NCBI RefSeq assembly: GCF_001530125.1
Contig: NZ_LDUG01000021.1
Coordinates: 140,117 to 200,273, forward strand
Direction: 5' to 3'
Length of the DNA stretch: 60,157 bases
Source of the DNA: Thiobacillus denitrificans
GTDB lineage: Bacteria > Pseudomonadota > Gammaproteobacteria > Burkholderiales > Thiobacillaceae
Positions 39,139 to 48,570 of this stretch are shown piece by piece. Within the stretch, counting starts at the first letter, position 1; each line of letters begins with the position of its first letter. Below the pieces are notes generated by a model. That model was not told the DNA's origin and searched no databases. It worked only from the letters and a program-made list of their open reading frames with translations. Position numbers and translations under genes: made by a program.

Positions 39139-41406
39139 TCAGTTTACAGCGCGCAAGCTGACCGTTCGCAGACTTGCCAGCGGCGCGGGGCGACCGATAT
39201 GGAAACCCTGGGCATGCGAGAAACCCAGTGCAGTCACCCTTTGCAGCAAGGCCTCGGACTCGATCCCCTCGGCCACCAGTTGGTAGCCCGCATCCTTGAT
39301 CATGCGTGCCAGGTCCCCGACGAACACCGCCTGGCGCCCCGATTCCTCAAGACTGCGCACCAGGGAAATGTCGAATTTCACCAGATCCACCGGCATGCTC
39401 GACAGATAGCCCAGGGAAGAGTAACCGCTGCCGAAATCGTCGAGCGCGATGATGAAGCCTTGCTTGCGCAGCCGTTTGAGGTTGGCCGAGGCCTGAGCGA
39501 TCTGGGTAATCAGTGCGGTTTCAGTGACTTCCAGAACCAGTTTGTGCGTTGACAGCAAGGGCACGTATTGCATCAGTTTTTCGTTGACGCGAGCATTGAC
39601 GATACCCGGTCCTGACACGTTGAGCGATACGCCTGCGCCCGCAGGAACGCGGCCCGAAGCCAGATCGCGCCGCACCCGTTCCAGCACGGCCAGATCGAAT
39701 TCGCATTCCAGCCCGCGCAGTTCGACGACCGGGAAAATGCTTGCCGGCATGATCAGGCCATGCTCGCCGGGGATACGCACCAGGGCTTCGTAGTATTCGA
39801 TCCGCGACGTGGACAATGCCAGCACTGGCTGGTAATGCATCTCCAGCCGGTCGGGGTCGGCCATCGCATCGTAGATCGCGCTGGTTTCGGCGTTGGACAC
39901 CAGGGCCTCCTGACCTGTGCCCATCTCCGGCGAATAAATCGCGATCTTGCTCTGTCCCGGCCGCTTGGCGTAATACATGGCGATATCGGCCTGGCGATGC
40001 ACCTGTTGCAGTGCATCGTCGGTGGCGTCATCGAGGTGCGCGATGCCGACGCTGATGCGGACCGGCTCCTTGACCCCATAGGCCGAAAAATCATAACGGA
40101 GAACGTGTTCCAAACAGCGCTCCGCCACTTGTCTGGCGCGCTCGATGTCTGCGGAAAACAGGATGGTCGCAAACTCGTCGCCGCCCAGGCGATAAAGACG
40201 GTCGTCTGCCCTCAGTGCGCCATGCAGCGACTCGGCCAGCCCCTGAATCACCTGGTCGCCGACCTGGTGTCCGTAGGTATCGTTGATGGCCTTGAAGTGA
40301 TCGCAATCGAACAGCAGGAGAACCACCCCGAAGGGGACATCGCGATGCGCGCGGTGCATGGCACGCCAGTCGTCGTCAAAGGCGCGGCGATTGAATAAGC
40401 CCGTCAACGGGTCATGGTGCGCCAGGGTCCAAAGCTCCTGATTCTTGTGCACCAGGCTGACATGCATGTCATCGAGCTGCTGCTGATAGTCGTTCAACGA
40501 TTGGCGGATATTCTCGAGTTCCGTCACCGCCAGCGCGCCCCGATAAGACTCGTCGAGCAGTTCCCCTTGCCCACGCCCCATGGCGCCGATGTGCCCCGAC
40601 AGCCGCCGCAGCGGTTTGATGACAAAAGATATCAGCGCCAGATAGCCAAGCAGAGAAATGGCCGCAATGAGGATGGCGATTTCATAGAACGAGCGAATGA
40701 TGAGCTTTTCGAGCGCACGAATTTCCGGATTGGCGGTGGTGCGGAATTGCAGGGCAGGCACGACGTCCTGGAGCAGGATGCGCTCCCCCTCGCGGGCTTC
40801 GACACGCACGCTCGCCATATCCACATAGCGGAATTTGCGCAGCTGCATGAGTTGTCTCATGAAATCGAATCTGAAACCCACATAGCCGATCAAATGGGTC
40901 TGGTCGGTATTCTGATAAAACGGGAAAAAGTAATACAGGTAATTATTCCCGTTTTCCCGCACCAGAAAAGGCCGCATGTTCTGCGTGACGACCTGTGCCG
41001 GCATGCCGGCTTTGCCTGGGCTGACGGCCGCCAGATTTCGCCCCTGGAGGTCATAAAGGTCGACTGCATCGAGGCTTTCCGGAAGCACGCCGGCTGTCAG
41101 CGCGCGCGAATGTCGCCAGTAGCCGTAATAAACCGGATTTTCCAGTTGCTGCCGCGCCTCGTCCCACTGCATCAAGGCCTGAGCAGCGCTTTCCGCCTGC
41201 TGGGTGAGCAGCGCAATCACCCCTTCCAGTTCCTGATGGGCAAGCGTCTGGTCGGATTGCGCGACCTGCTCCTTGAGACGGGCGGTGTCTTGAAAGACAA
41301 AGGCCGCAAGCCCCGCCAACGCCGCCACCAGCACGAACAAGAGCAGCAGGGCGTAGTGGGCAATGGGACGCGGCGAAAGTCGTGCTCGCATTAACGAAAA
41401 CAGCAT
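39139..41406 (-). CDS. Membrane diguanylate cyclase/phosphodiesterase (GGDEF-EAL)
   Basis: The 755-residue protein makes and/or degrades cyclic di-GMP. Helix 1 (about 17-38), a periplasmic CHASE4-like sensor (about 40-240), helix 2 (about 241-263) and a HAMP-like linker precede the GGDEF domain (DPLTGLFNRR, intact GGDEF at 408-412, I-site RADD five residues before it) and the EAL domain (EALVR from 540, DDFGSGYSS, QGFHIGRP). Both active sites look complete. It starts three bases after the stop of the hydrolase gene, suggesting an operon. Confidence 0.93.
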   Translation of the reverse strand: MLFSLMRARLSPRPIAHYALLLLFVLVAALAGLAAFVFQDTARLKEQVAQSDQTLAHQELEGVIALLTQQAESAAQALMQWDEARQQLENPVYYGYWRHSRALTAGVLPESLDAVDLYDLQGRNLAAVSPGKAGMPAQVVTQNMRPFLVRENGNNYLYYFFPFYQNTDQTHLIGYVGFRFDFMRQLMQLRKFRYVDMASVRVEAREGERILLQDVVPALQFRTTANPEIRALEKLIIRSFYEIAILIAAISLLGYLALISFVIKPLRRLSGHIGAMGRGQGELLDESYRGALAVTELENIRQSLNDYQQQLDDMHVSLVHKNQELWTLAHHDPLTGLFNRRAFDDDWRAMHRAHRDVPFGVVLLLFDCDHFKAINDTYGHQVGDQVIQGLAESLHGALRADDRLYRLGGDEFATILFSADIERARQVAERCLEHVLRYDFSAYGVKEPVRISVGIAHLDDATDDALQQVHRQADIAMYYAKRPGQSKIAIYSPEMGTGQEALVSNAETSAIYDAMADPDRLEMHYQPVLALSTSRIEYYEALVRIPGEHGLIMPASIFPVVELRGLECEFDLAVLERVRRDLASGRVPAGAGVSLNVSGPGIVNARVNEKLMQYVPLLSTHKLVLEVTETALITQIAQASANLKRLRKQGFIIALDDFGSGYSSLGYLSSMPVDLVKFDISLVRSLEESGRQAVFVGDLARMIKDAGYQLVAEGIESEALLQRVTALGFSHAQGFHIGRPAPLASLRTVSLRAVN

Positions 41407-41409
41407 GCG

Positions 41410-42273
41410 TCAGCGCCCTGGCAAAGCCTGCAACACGGCTTCCTGCAAATCAAATTCATACTGGTTATCGAAAAAGTGCGAGGCGCCGGGAATCACACGT
41501 ACCGCGATGCCGCGCGAAACCAGTTTTTCCACCCAGTCAGCCCCCATGCGGTCATCCTTGCCCCCCATGATCACTTCGATCGGCACTGCGGATTTTGCGA
41601 GGGAATCGAGTATGGTTTGACGGCTGATCCGCATGTAGGAAAGCAGGCCCGCGGGCGGACTGACGTATTTCTTGCAATGTCCGAATTCAACTTCGGCCAG
41701 CGCGTGGTCCCGACGGGACACGCGATCGCGCAAATCCTGCGCAAGCCCGGCACGCTGCTGGGCGTTCTGCTTCACTTCCACGTCGGTCAGGCTGATCATC
41801 AGGACCTGTTTCACGGCAGGCGCCGGGCTGCGGCCCAGGTAAGCCAGCAACTGCAGATTGCCGAAGCTGTGGCCCACCAGAACGATGCGTGTATGCCCTT
41901 TCTGCATCAGCCAGCGAACCCAGAACGCGACCTCTGCCACGTCATCGTCCAGCGCATGCAGATGCACCGCCTCACAAGGCAAGCTTTTGTTGCGTCGCGA
42001 AATGCCCAGTGAAAGCGTGGGGGCCACCACGGTATAGCCGGCCGTGGACAACGCATCCATCGTGCTGACAATGGTTGGAAACGTGTGGGTTTGAAGGAAG
42101 CCGTGCAGGATGAGCACAGCAGGCTGACCACTTTTTCCCGCTTGAAAGTTTGCGCTGGCGATCTTGCCGGAAGGGAGCCTGGCTTCGACCAGGCCACTCT
42201 GGCTCGCGAATGATGGCAAGGCGATCAGCCAACAGGCCAGCGCGGCCAGCAACAGGGCGGGATTCCGATTCAT
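41410..42273 (-). CDS. Exported alpha/beta hydrolase (lipase-like)
   Basis: The 287-residue protein has a signal peptide (MNRNPALLLAALACWLIALPSFA, quoted in part as LLLAALACWLIALPSFA) and an alpha/beta-hydrolase core. HGFLQT forms the oxyanion region, the nucleophile elbow is GHSFG, an Asp is in GGKDD and the catalytic His in GASHFF. The substrate is unknown. The ATG at 42273 is preferred because the signal peptide starts there. It is cotranscribed with the GGDEF-EAL gene. Confidence 0.83.
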   Translation of the reverse strand: MNRNPALLLAALACWLIALPSFASQSGLVEARLPSGKIASANFQAGKSGQPAVLILHGFLQTHTFPTIVSTMDALSTAGYTVVAPTLSLGISRRNKSLPCEAVHLHALDDDVAEVAFWVRWLMQKGHTRIVLVGHSFGNLQLLAYLGRSPAPAVKQVLMISLTDVEVKQNAQQRAGLAQDLRDRVSRRDHALAEVEFGHCKKYVSPPAGLLSYMRISRQTILDSLAKSAVPIEVIMGGKDDRMGADWVEKLVSRGIAVRVIPGASHFFDNQYEFDLQEAVLQALPGR

Positions 42274-42453
42274 GGTTTCAGCAGGCCGGAGGTGATTTTG
42301 ATACGTAAAGGATGTATCGGCAAAAAGCCGCCAAGCTTGAATCAGGCAAGGCCGCGAACCGGCTGATAGCGCCCCCCCGGGGGTGCGCCAAATAGCACCC
42401 CATCCCATCAACAGGCTATTCCCGTTGTTTACCGGAGCGGGGATGCGGCAAGC

Positions 42454-43008
42454 TTATTCGGGAGAAGGTCGACTTTCCTTGAGGTGCGCGGCGTATTTCT
42501 CGCGCGCTTTGGCTACCTTGGGCGCCACCACGAACTGGCAGTAGGGCTGGTTTGGATTCTGATCGAAGTAGGCCTGGTGGTAATCCTCGGCGGGATAGAA
42601 CGTTGTCGCCGCGGTCACTTCAGTGACGATGGGCGCGCCGAATTGTTTGGTCGCCGTGAGTTCGGCGATTGCCGCTTGTGCTTCGGCCTTCTGCTCCGGG
42701 GTGTGCCAAAAAATCGCCGAGCGATACTGGGTGCCGACGTCGTTGCCCTGACGATTGAGCTGGGTGGGATCGTGCAGGCTAAAGAAGATTTCAAGCAGGT
42801 CTCGATACGGGATCACGGCCGGATCGAAGCTCACCTGCACCACTTCGGCATGGCCGGTGTCGCCGTTGCAGATATCCTTGTAAGTGGGGCTCGCCGTGTG
42901 GCCACCCATGTAGCCCGACACCGCGGATTCGACGCCGTGCAGCCGGTTGAACACCGTTTCGATGCACCAGAAACAGCCGCCTGCGAGGGTCGCTACCGCG
43001 TGGGTCAT
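42454..43008 (-). CDS. msrA: Peptide methionine-(S)-S-oxide reductase
   Basis: The 184-residue enzyme repairs oxidised methionine. The catalytic motif GCFWC (Cys12) and the segments GYMGGHT, GHAEVVQV and YHQAYFDQNP are typical. It follows the GST gene by 13 bp, consistent with an oxidative-stress pair. Confidence 0.96.
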   Translation of the reverse strand: MTHAVATLAGGCFWCIETVFNRLHGVESAVSGYMGGHTASPTYKDICNGDTGHAEVVQVSFDPAVIPYRDLLEIFFSLHDPTQLNRQGNDVGTQYRSAIFWHTPEQKAEAQAAIAELTATKQFGAPIVTEVTAATTFYPAEDYHQAYFDQNPNQPYCQFVVAPKVAKAREKYAAHLKESRPSPE

Positions 43009-43021
43009 GTCATTTCTCCGG

Positions 43022-43630
43022 TCAGATGACGGGTACCGTTTCCATGAACGATGGGCGCGTCGCCAGCTTGTCGGCGAGCCTCGCCAGATTGGGGTGCGCG
43101 GTACGCCAGTCGATTTCAGGGAAGCGCAGATTCAGGTAGCCGAGCGTACAGCCGCAGGCGACATCGGCCAGCGTCATGCTGTTGCCGAGATACCAAGGCT
43201 TTTCGCCGAGTGCTTCCGACAGGGCTTCCAGCCCGCGGAACAGGGTTTTTTCCTGCAGCACCAGCCAGTCACGGCTCTGCTGTTCGGACGAGCGTTTCTT
43301 CTCCAGATAAACCGCCACCGCGGCGTCGGTGATGCCATCTGCCAGCGCTTCGACACCGCGCACCATCATGCGACTTTTCGGTTCGCCAGGAATGAGGTGC
43401 GCGACCGGGCTGACGTGGTCGAGGTACTCGACGATGACGCGTGAGTCGAATACGGATTCGCCATCTTCCAGCACCAGCACTGGAACCTTGCCGAGTGGAT
43501 TGAGGCTGGAAACGGGACTGTCGGGTAGCCAGGGGTTTTCCACCTGAAGCCGGAACGGAATTTTCTTTTCAAGCAGCACCACACGGACCTTGCGGCCGTA
43601 GGGGCTGGTGAGCGAGGTGACGAGTTTCAT
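43022..43630 (-). CDS. Glutathione S-transferase family protein
   Basis: The 202-residue protein has a thioredoxin-like N-terminal domain (SPYGRKVRVVLLEKKIPF, NPLGKVPVLVLEDGESVFDS) and a helical C-terminal domain with SMTLADVACGC. It resembles bacterial YibF-type GSTs. Substrate unknown. It lies between the uracil-DNA glycosylase family gene and msrA. Confidence 0.92.
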   Translation of the reverse strand: MKLVTSLTSPYGRKVRVVLLEKKIPFRLQVENPWLPDSPVSSLNPLGKVPVLVLEDGESVFDSRVIVEYLDHVSPVAHLIPGEPKSRMMVRGVEALADGITDAAVAVYLEKKRSSEQQSRDWLVLQEKTLFRGLEALSEALGEKPWYLGNSMTLADVACGCTLGYLNLRFPEIDWRTAHPNLARLADKLATRPSFMETVPVI

Positions 43631-43665
43631 ACGGGTTCCCTGAAGTCCTGTCTTGTCTGATCTGG

Positions 43666-44313
43666 TTATCGAGCGCCGCCATTATCGCCTGTTGCCAGCG
43701 CGGCTCCAACCCGTTCGCGCATCATGGGGATGACTTCGGCCTCGAACCAGGAATGCTGCTTGAACCATAGACGATTGCGCGGGCTGGGATGCGGCAGCGG
43801 TACAAATTCCGGGGCGAAATCGCGCCAGGCGGCAACGGTGTCGGCCAGCGTGCGGCCACGGCGTTTGCCCAGGTAATAGGCCTGCGCATAGGCGCCGATC
43901 AGGAGGGTCAGCCGGATGTCCGGCATCGCCGCGCGCAGCGGCAGATGCCACAGCGGCGCGCATTCCGGACGCGGCAGCAGGTCGCTGCCGTTCACCGTGC
44001 CGGGGTAGCACAGGCCGGTGGGGACGATGGCGATGCGCGAGGCATCGTAGAACTGCTCGCGGGACATTTCCAGCCATTGCCGCAGCAGGTCGCCCGACGG
44101 GTCGTTCCAGGGGATGCCGGTCTCGTGCACGCGCCGTCCCGGCGCCTGGCCAACGATCAGCAGGCGCGCAGTGGGCGAGGCACGAAGGATGGGGCGCGGC
44201 GGATGCGGCAGATGGGCGGCGCAGACCGTGCAGGCCTGCACCCGCGCCAGCAGGTCGGCAAATGCGCCGGTCGGGTCAGCGGGCGTGGTCAACGATGAAC
44301 TGCTTGACCGCAT
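43666..44313 (-). CDS. Uracil-DNA glycosylase family protein
   Basis: The roughly 210-residue protein has the UDG-superfamily motif LLIVGQAPGRRVHETGIPWNDPSG and a C-terminal LPHPSPRNRLWFK, cited here in part (GQAPGRRVHETG, PHPSPRN). CxxC near the N-terminus (CTVC) has no visible partner cysteines for a full Fe-S site. The start is uncertain: ATG 44313 overlaps thrC by 38 bp, and TTG 44292 would overlap by 17 bp. Base-excision repair is inferred from family. Confidence 0.8.
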   Translation of the reverse strand: MRSSSSSLTTPADPTGAFADLLARVQACTVCAAHLPHPPRPILRASPTARLLIVGQAPGRRVHETGIPWNDPSGDLLRQWLEMSREQFYDASRIAIVPTGLCYPGTVNGSDLLPRPECAPLWHLPLRAAMPDIRLTLLIGAYAQAYYLGKRRGRTLADTVAAWRDFAPEFVPLPHPSPRNRLWFKQHSWFEAEVIPMMRERVGAALATGDNGGAR

Positions 44314-45700
44314 TGACGTCAGCATCCATGACGTGTTTTTTCTGCGGCTGCGCTTCGAGATTGACCAGTTCGGCCGGGCGTACCGGCTCGATGCCGAGCG
44401 CCTCGCGGATCGCATCCTCGAATTTGGCGGGCTGCGCGGTTTCCATGCAGATCAGCGGCACGCCGGGCTCGCGGTGCTCGAGTCCGACCTTGAGGCCGTC
44501 GGAGGTGTGCGGGTCGATCATCGTGCCGTACACCTCGTATACGGTGCGGATGGTGTCCATGCGGTTGGCATGATTGCTCGAACCCGACACCACGCCGAAA
44601 CCGGCGACGCGGTCGAACAGGCCGTCTGCGTTGAGATCGAAACTACCGCCGGATTCCACCGCAGCCCACAGGCTGCGGACTTTGGCCGCGTCGCGCCCCG
44701 CCAGATCGAACACGAAGCGCTCGAAGTTTGATGCCTTGGAAATGTCCATTGACGGGCTGGAGGTGTGCCTGGTTTCCGGGCGCGGGCGGTAGACGCCGGT
44801 CTTGAAAAACTCGTCGAGCACGTCGTTTTCGTTGGTGGCGACGATCAGCTTCTTGATCGGCAGGCCCATCTGGCGCGCGATGTGGCCGGCGCAGACGTTG
44901 CCGAAGTTGCCAGACGGCACCGAGAACGACACGCTCTGGTCGTTGCTGTGCGTCGCCGAGAAATAGGCCTTGAAGTAGTACACGCTCTGCGCCGCGACGC
45001 GCGCCCAGTTGATCGAGTTGACCGCGCCAATGTGGTGTTTGGCCTTGAAATCGAGGTCGTTGGAAACGGCCTTGACGATGTCCTGGCACTGGTCGAACAC
45101 GCCACGAATCACCAGGTTGTGGATGTTGGCGTCCGTGAGCGCATACATCTGCGCCTGCTGGAAGCGCGTCATGCCGTGCTCGGGCGACAGCATGAAGACG
45201 CGGATGCCGCGCTTGCCGCGCATCGCGTATTCGGCGGCAGAACCGGTGTCGCCCGAGGTGGCGCCGAGGATGTTGAGCTCGCCGCCGGTTTTCGCCAGCA
45301 CGTACTCGAACAGATTGCCGAGCAGCTGCATCGCCATGTCCTTGAATGCCAGCGTCGGGCCGTTCGACAGCGCCAGCACGTGCAGGCCGGGCTCCAGCGT
45401 TTTCAGCGGGGTGATGTCCTCGGCGTTCTCGCCCGGGTTGGTATAGCGATAGACGTCGGCGGTATAGGTCTTGTCGATCAGCTTGGCGAGGTCATCATGC
45501 GGGATGTCATCGATCAGGCGCGACAGCACGGCGAAGGCGAGTTCGCGGTAATTCATGCCGCGCATCGCTTCGAGTTCGGCTGCGGTCAAGCGCGGGTAGC
45601 TTTCCGGCACGTACAGGCCGCCGTCGCTGGCCAGTCCGCCGAGCAGGATTTCGGAGAAGCGGAGTTGCGGCGCCAGACCGCGCGTGCTGAGGTAGGTCAT
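44276..45700 (-). CDS. thrC: Threonine synthase
   Basis: The 474-residue PLP enzyme converts O-phosphohomoserine to threonine. The PLP lysine is K120 in LAFKDMAMQ, and the N-terminus (MTYLSTRG...GGLASDGGLYVPE) marks the long class found in E. coli and most betaproteobacteria. It overlaps hom by four bases, forming the threonine branch pair. thrB is not in the window. Confidence 0.96.
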   Translation of the reverse strand: MTYLSTRGLAPQLRFSEILLGGLASDGGLYVPESYPRLTAAELEAMRGMNYRELAFAVLSRLIDDIPHDDLAKLIDKTYTADVYRYTNPGENAEDITPLKTLEPGLHVLALSNGPTLAFKDMAMQLLGNLFEYVLAKTGGELNILGATSGDTGSAAEYAMRGKRGIRVFMLSPEHGMTRFQQAQMYALTDANIHNLVIRGVFDQCQDIVKAVSNDLDFKAKHHIGAVNSINWARVAAQSVYYFKAYFSATHSNDQSVSFSVPSGNFGNVCAGHIARQMGLPIKKLIVATNENDVLDEFFKTGVYRPRPETRHTSSPSMDISKASNFERFVFDLAGRDAAKVRSLWAAVESGGSFDLNADGLFDRVAGFGVVSGSSNHANRMDTIRTVYEVYGTMIDPHTSDGLKVGLEHREPGVPLICMETAQPAKFEDAIREALGIEPVRPAELVNLEAQPQKKHVMDADVNAVKQFIVDHAR

Positions 45701-47010
45701 TTGGCCGCCAGTTCTTCGAGGCGGATGCGCATCACCTGCCCCGCTACGGTATCGAGCGCCTCGATTTTAGCGATCGCGGCGTTGATGTTCTTTTCCACCG
45801 TGATGTGGGTCAGCAGAATGATGGTCACCTGCTCCTCGCCCTCGGCGGGTTCCTTCTGCACCATGGCGTCGATGGAGATATCACCGTCGGCCAGGATGCG
45901 GGTGATGTCGGCCAGCACGCCGGGGCGGTCGAAGGCACGCAAGCGCAGGTAATACGCGGTGCGCACTTCGTCCATCGGCAGGATCGGTGTATCGGACAAC
46001 TGATCCGGCTGGAACGCCAGATGCGGCACGCGGTGGTGCGGGTCGGCAGTGTGCAGGCGGGTGACGTCGACCAGATCGGCGATCACCGCGGAGGCGGTCG
46101 GCTCGGCACCGGCGCCGGCGCCGTAATACAGCGTCGGCCCGACCGCGTCGCCCTTCACCAGCACCGCGTTCATCGCGCCGTCGACGTTGGCGATCAGGCG
46201 GCGCTCGGGAATCAGCGTCGGATGCACGCGCAGCTCGATGCCGTTTTCAGCGCGCCGCGCGATGCCCAGCAGCTTGATGCGGTAGCCCAGCTCCTCGGCG
46301 TACTGCACGTCCTCGCGCGTCAGTTTCGAGATGCCCTCGGTGTAGGCGCGGTCGAACTGCATCGGGATGCCGAAGGCGATCGCCGATAGGATGGTGAGCT
46401 TGTGCGCGGCGTCGATGCCCTCGATGTCGAAGGTGGGGTCGGCCTCGGCGTAACCCAGTCGCTGCGCTTCCTTCAGCACGTCCTCGAAGGCCGCGCCCTT
46501 GTCGCGCATCTCGGTGAGGATGAAGTTGCTGGTGCCGTTGATGATGCCGGCCAGCCACTCGATGCGGTTGGCGGTGAGGCCTTCGCGCAGCGCCTTGATG
46601 ATGGGAATGCCGCCGCCGACCGCCGCCTCGAACGCGACCATTACGCCCTTGGCCTGTGCCGCCGCGAAAATTTCGTTGCCGTATTTGGCGACCAGGTGCT
46701 TGTTGGCGGTGACCACGTGCTTGCCGTTGGCAATCGCCTGCATTACCAGTTCGCGCGCCGGCTCCAGGCCGCCGATGAGTTCGACCACGATGTCGATGTC
46801 GGGATCGTCGACCACATCGAACGGATTGGTCGTCAGCGGCAGATCACCAGCCAGCAATTTGGCTTTTTCCAGGTCGCGCACCGCCGCACGGACCACGCGG
46901 ATTTCGCGCCCGGCGCGACGGGTGATTTCTTCGGCATTACGGCGCAGCACGGTGAGCGTACCGCCACCGACTGTTCCCAGGCCCAGCAGGCCGACGTTGA
47001 TGGGTTTCAT
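45697..47010 (-). CDS. hom: Homoserine dehydrogenase (with ACT domain)
   Basis: The 437-residue enzyme reduces aspartate semialdehyde to homoserine. The N-terminal NAD(P) motif GLLGLGTVGGG, the catalytic segment NGTSNFILTEM and a C-terminal ACT domain (about 355-430, DRPGVLADITRILAD) for feedback control are visible. It lacks the aspartokinase domain that is fused in E. coli. No Shine-Dalgarno is seen at ATG 47010; a dispersed repeat ends only about 30 bp upstream. Confidence 0.96.
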   Translation of the reverse strand: MKPINVGLLGLGTVGGGTLTVLRRNAEEITRRAGREIRVVRAAVRDLEKAKLLAGDLPLTTNPFDVVDDPDIDIVVELIGGLEPARELVMQAIANGKHVVTANKHLVAKYGNEIFAAAQAKGVMVAFEAAVGGGIPIIKALREGLTANRIEWLAGIINGTSNFILTEMRDKGAAFEDVLKEAQRLGYAEADPTFDIEGIDAAHKLTILSAIAFGIPMQFDRAYTEGISKLTREDVQYAEELGYRIKLLGIARRAENGIELRVHPTLIPERRLIANVDGAMNAVLVKGDAVGPTLYYGAGAGAEPTASAVIADLVDVTRLHTADPHHRVPHLAFQPDQLSDTPILPMDEVRTAYYLRLRAFDRPGVLADITRILADGDISIDAMVQKEPAEGEEQVTIILLTHITVEKNINAAIAKIEALDTVAGQVMRIRLEELAAK

Positions 47011-47041
47011 TTTTTAGTCTCAGACAAAAACCTAAAATCTT

Positions 47042-47154
47042 CACCACAGAGACACAGAGGCACAGAGAAAAACCAACCTTGAGCTAACTGAATTTCTCTG
47101 TGTCTCTGTGTCTCTGTGTCTCTGTGTCTCTGTGTCTCTGTGTCTCTGTGGTGA
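47042..47154. repeat. Dispersed inverted-repeat element, copy 2 (expanded octamer arm)
   Basis: The left arm is three octamers (CACAGAGA, CACAGAGG, CACAGAGA). The right arm is the complement but has seven perfect tandem TCTCTGTG units at 47095-47150 instead of three. The arms frame about 25 bp. It lies between alaA and hom, on the hom promoter side. Copy 1 is at 8183-8347. Confidence 0.9.
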
Positions 47155-47174
47155 AATGCATTTTCATACAGTTC

Positions 47175-48416
47175 TTAACGATGCGCGCGCTGGCGATCGA
47201 GAAAGCGGCTGATGCGTGAAATCGCCTCGGTCAAATCTTCTTCGTGCGGCAGGAACACCACGCGGATGTGGTCGGGATGCGGCCAGTTGAAGCCGCTGCC
47301 CTGCACCACCAGCACGCGCTCCTCTTCCAGCAGGTTGAGGATGAACTTCTGGTCGTTGCTGATGTGATACAGCTTGGGGTCGAGCCGCGGGAACAGGTAC
47401 ATCGCCGCCTTGGGTTTGACACATGTCACACCGGGAATCAGGGTCAGCAGCTCGTGCGCCAGGTCGCGCTGGCGCGTCAGCCGCCCGCTCGGCGCGACCA
47501 GGTCGTTGATGCTCTGGTAGCCGCCCAGCGCGGTCTGGATCGCATACTGCCCCGGCACGTTGGAACACAGGCGCATCGACGCCAGCATGTTGAGGCCTTC
47601 CAGATAATCCCGGGCGTGACGCTTGTCGCCCGACACGATCAGCCAGCCCGAGCGGTAGCCGCAGGCGCGGTAGTTTTTCGACAGGCCGTTGAAGGTGACG
47701 ATCAGCACATCCTCGGCCAGCGAGCCGATCGAGGTATGCACCACGCCGTCGAACAGCACCTTGTCGTAGATCTCGTCGGCATACACGATCAACTGGTGCT
47801 GGCGTGCGATCTCCAGGATTTCCAGCAGCAGCTCGGTCGGATACAGCGCGCCGGTCGGGTTGTTGGGGTTGATGATGACGATGGCGCGCGTGCTGGAAGT
47901 GATCTTGGCGCGGATGTCGTCCAGATCGGGCAGCCAGCCGGCGCCCTCGTCGCACAGGTAGTGGCGCGGCTTGCCGCCGCCGAGGCTCACCGCCGCCGTC
48001 CACAGCGGGTAGTCGGGCGCCGGCACCAGCACCTCGTCGCCGTTGTTCAAGAGCGCCTGCATCGCCATCACGATCAGCTCGGAGGCGCCGTTGCCGATGA
48101 AGATATCGTCGATCTGCACCCCGGGGATGCCCTTGCGCTGGGTCTCGTGCATGATCGCCTTGCGCGCCGAGAACAGCCCCTTGGAATCGCTGTAGCCCGA
48201 GGCGTTCGGCAGGTTCAGGATCACATCCTGCACGATTTCTTCCGGTGCTTCGAAGCCGAACGGCGCCGGGTTGCCGATGTTCAGCTTGATGATGCGATGG
48301 CCCTCTTCCTCCATCTGCCGCGCGCGCGCCATCACCGGGCCGCGGATGTCGTAGCAGACGTTGTCGAGCTTCGACGATTTGCGGAGGGTGCGTAAGCATG
48401 GCGTGTCAGCCGTCAC
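47175..48416 (-). CDS. alaA: Alanine aminotransferase (AlaA type, PLP)
   Basis: The 413-residue class I aminotransferase closely follows E. coli AlaA along its length (KSSKLDNVCYDIRGPV, NIGNPAPFGF, APDYPLWTAAVSL, INPNNPTGA). The PLP lysine is K247 in NGLSKNYR. GTG at 48416 has GGGAAA upstream and places the KSSKL motif near residue 13; a longer frame from 48470 is less likely. It probably transfers amino groups between pyruvate and glutamate. It lies upstream of hom. Confidence 0.9.
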   Translation of the reverse strand: MTADTPCLRTLRKSSKLDNVCYDIRGPVMARARQMEEEGHRIIKLNIGNPAPFGFEAPEEIVQDVILNLPNASGYSDSKGLFSARKAIMHETQRKGIPGVQIDDIFIGNGASELIVMAMQALLNNGDEVLVPAPDYPLWTAAVSLGGGKPRHYLCDEGAGWLPDLDDIRAKITSSTRAIVIINPNNPTGALYPTELLLEILEIARQHQLIVYADEIYDKVLFDGVVHTSIGSLAEDVLIVTFNGLSKNYRACGYRSGWLIVSGDKRHARDYLEGLNMLASMRLCSNVPGQYAIQTALGGYQSINDLVAPSGRLTRQRDLAHELLTLIPGVTCVKPKAAMYLFPRLDPKLYHISNDQKFILNLLEEERVLVVQGSGFNWPHPDHIRVVFLPHEEDLTEAISRISRFLDRQRAHR

Positions 48417-48570
48417 AATATTTTCCCGGTGGGCAAAAGAAAAAACAGGGCAACAATCAAGGCAAAACAATGCCTTGGAAAGCGCGCGATTTTACCGGAG
48501 CCGCCCTGCCCCGGCAAACGCCGTTGCGGCAGGCACACCGGGATTTCATTGAATCTGCTATGGTTTCATC

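Noticed and set aside
42368-42401. G/C-rich hairpin downstream of msrA as a terminator
   Set aside because: It is imperfect, has no T-run and lies about 50 bp beyond the stop; it could be chance in GC-rich DNA.
47095-47150. Regular short repeats as a possible CRISPR array
   Set aside because: The units are perfect 8-bp tandem copies without spacers, and no cas genes are near.
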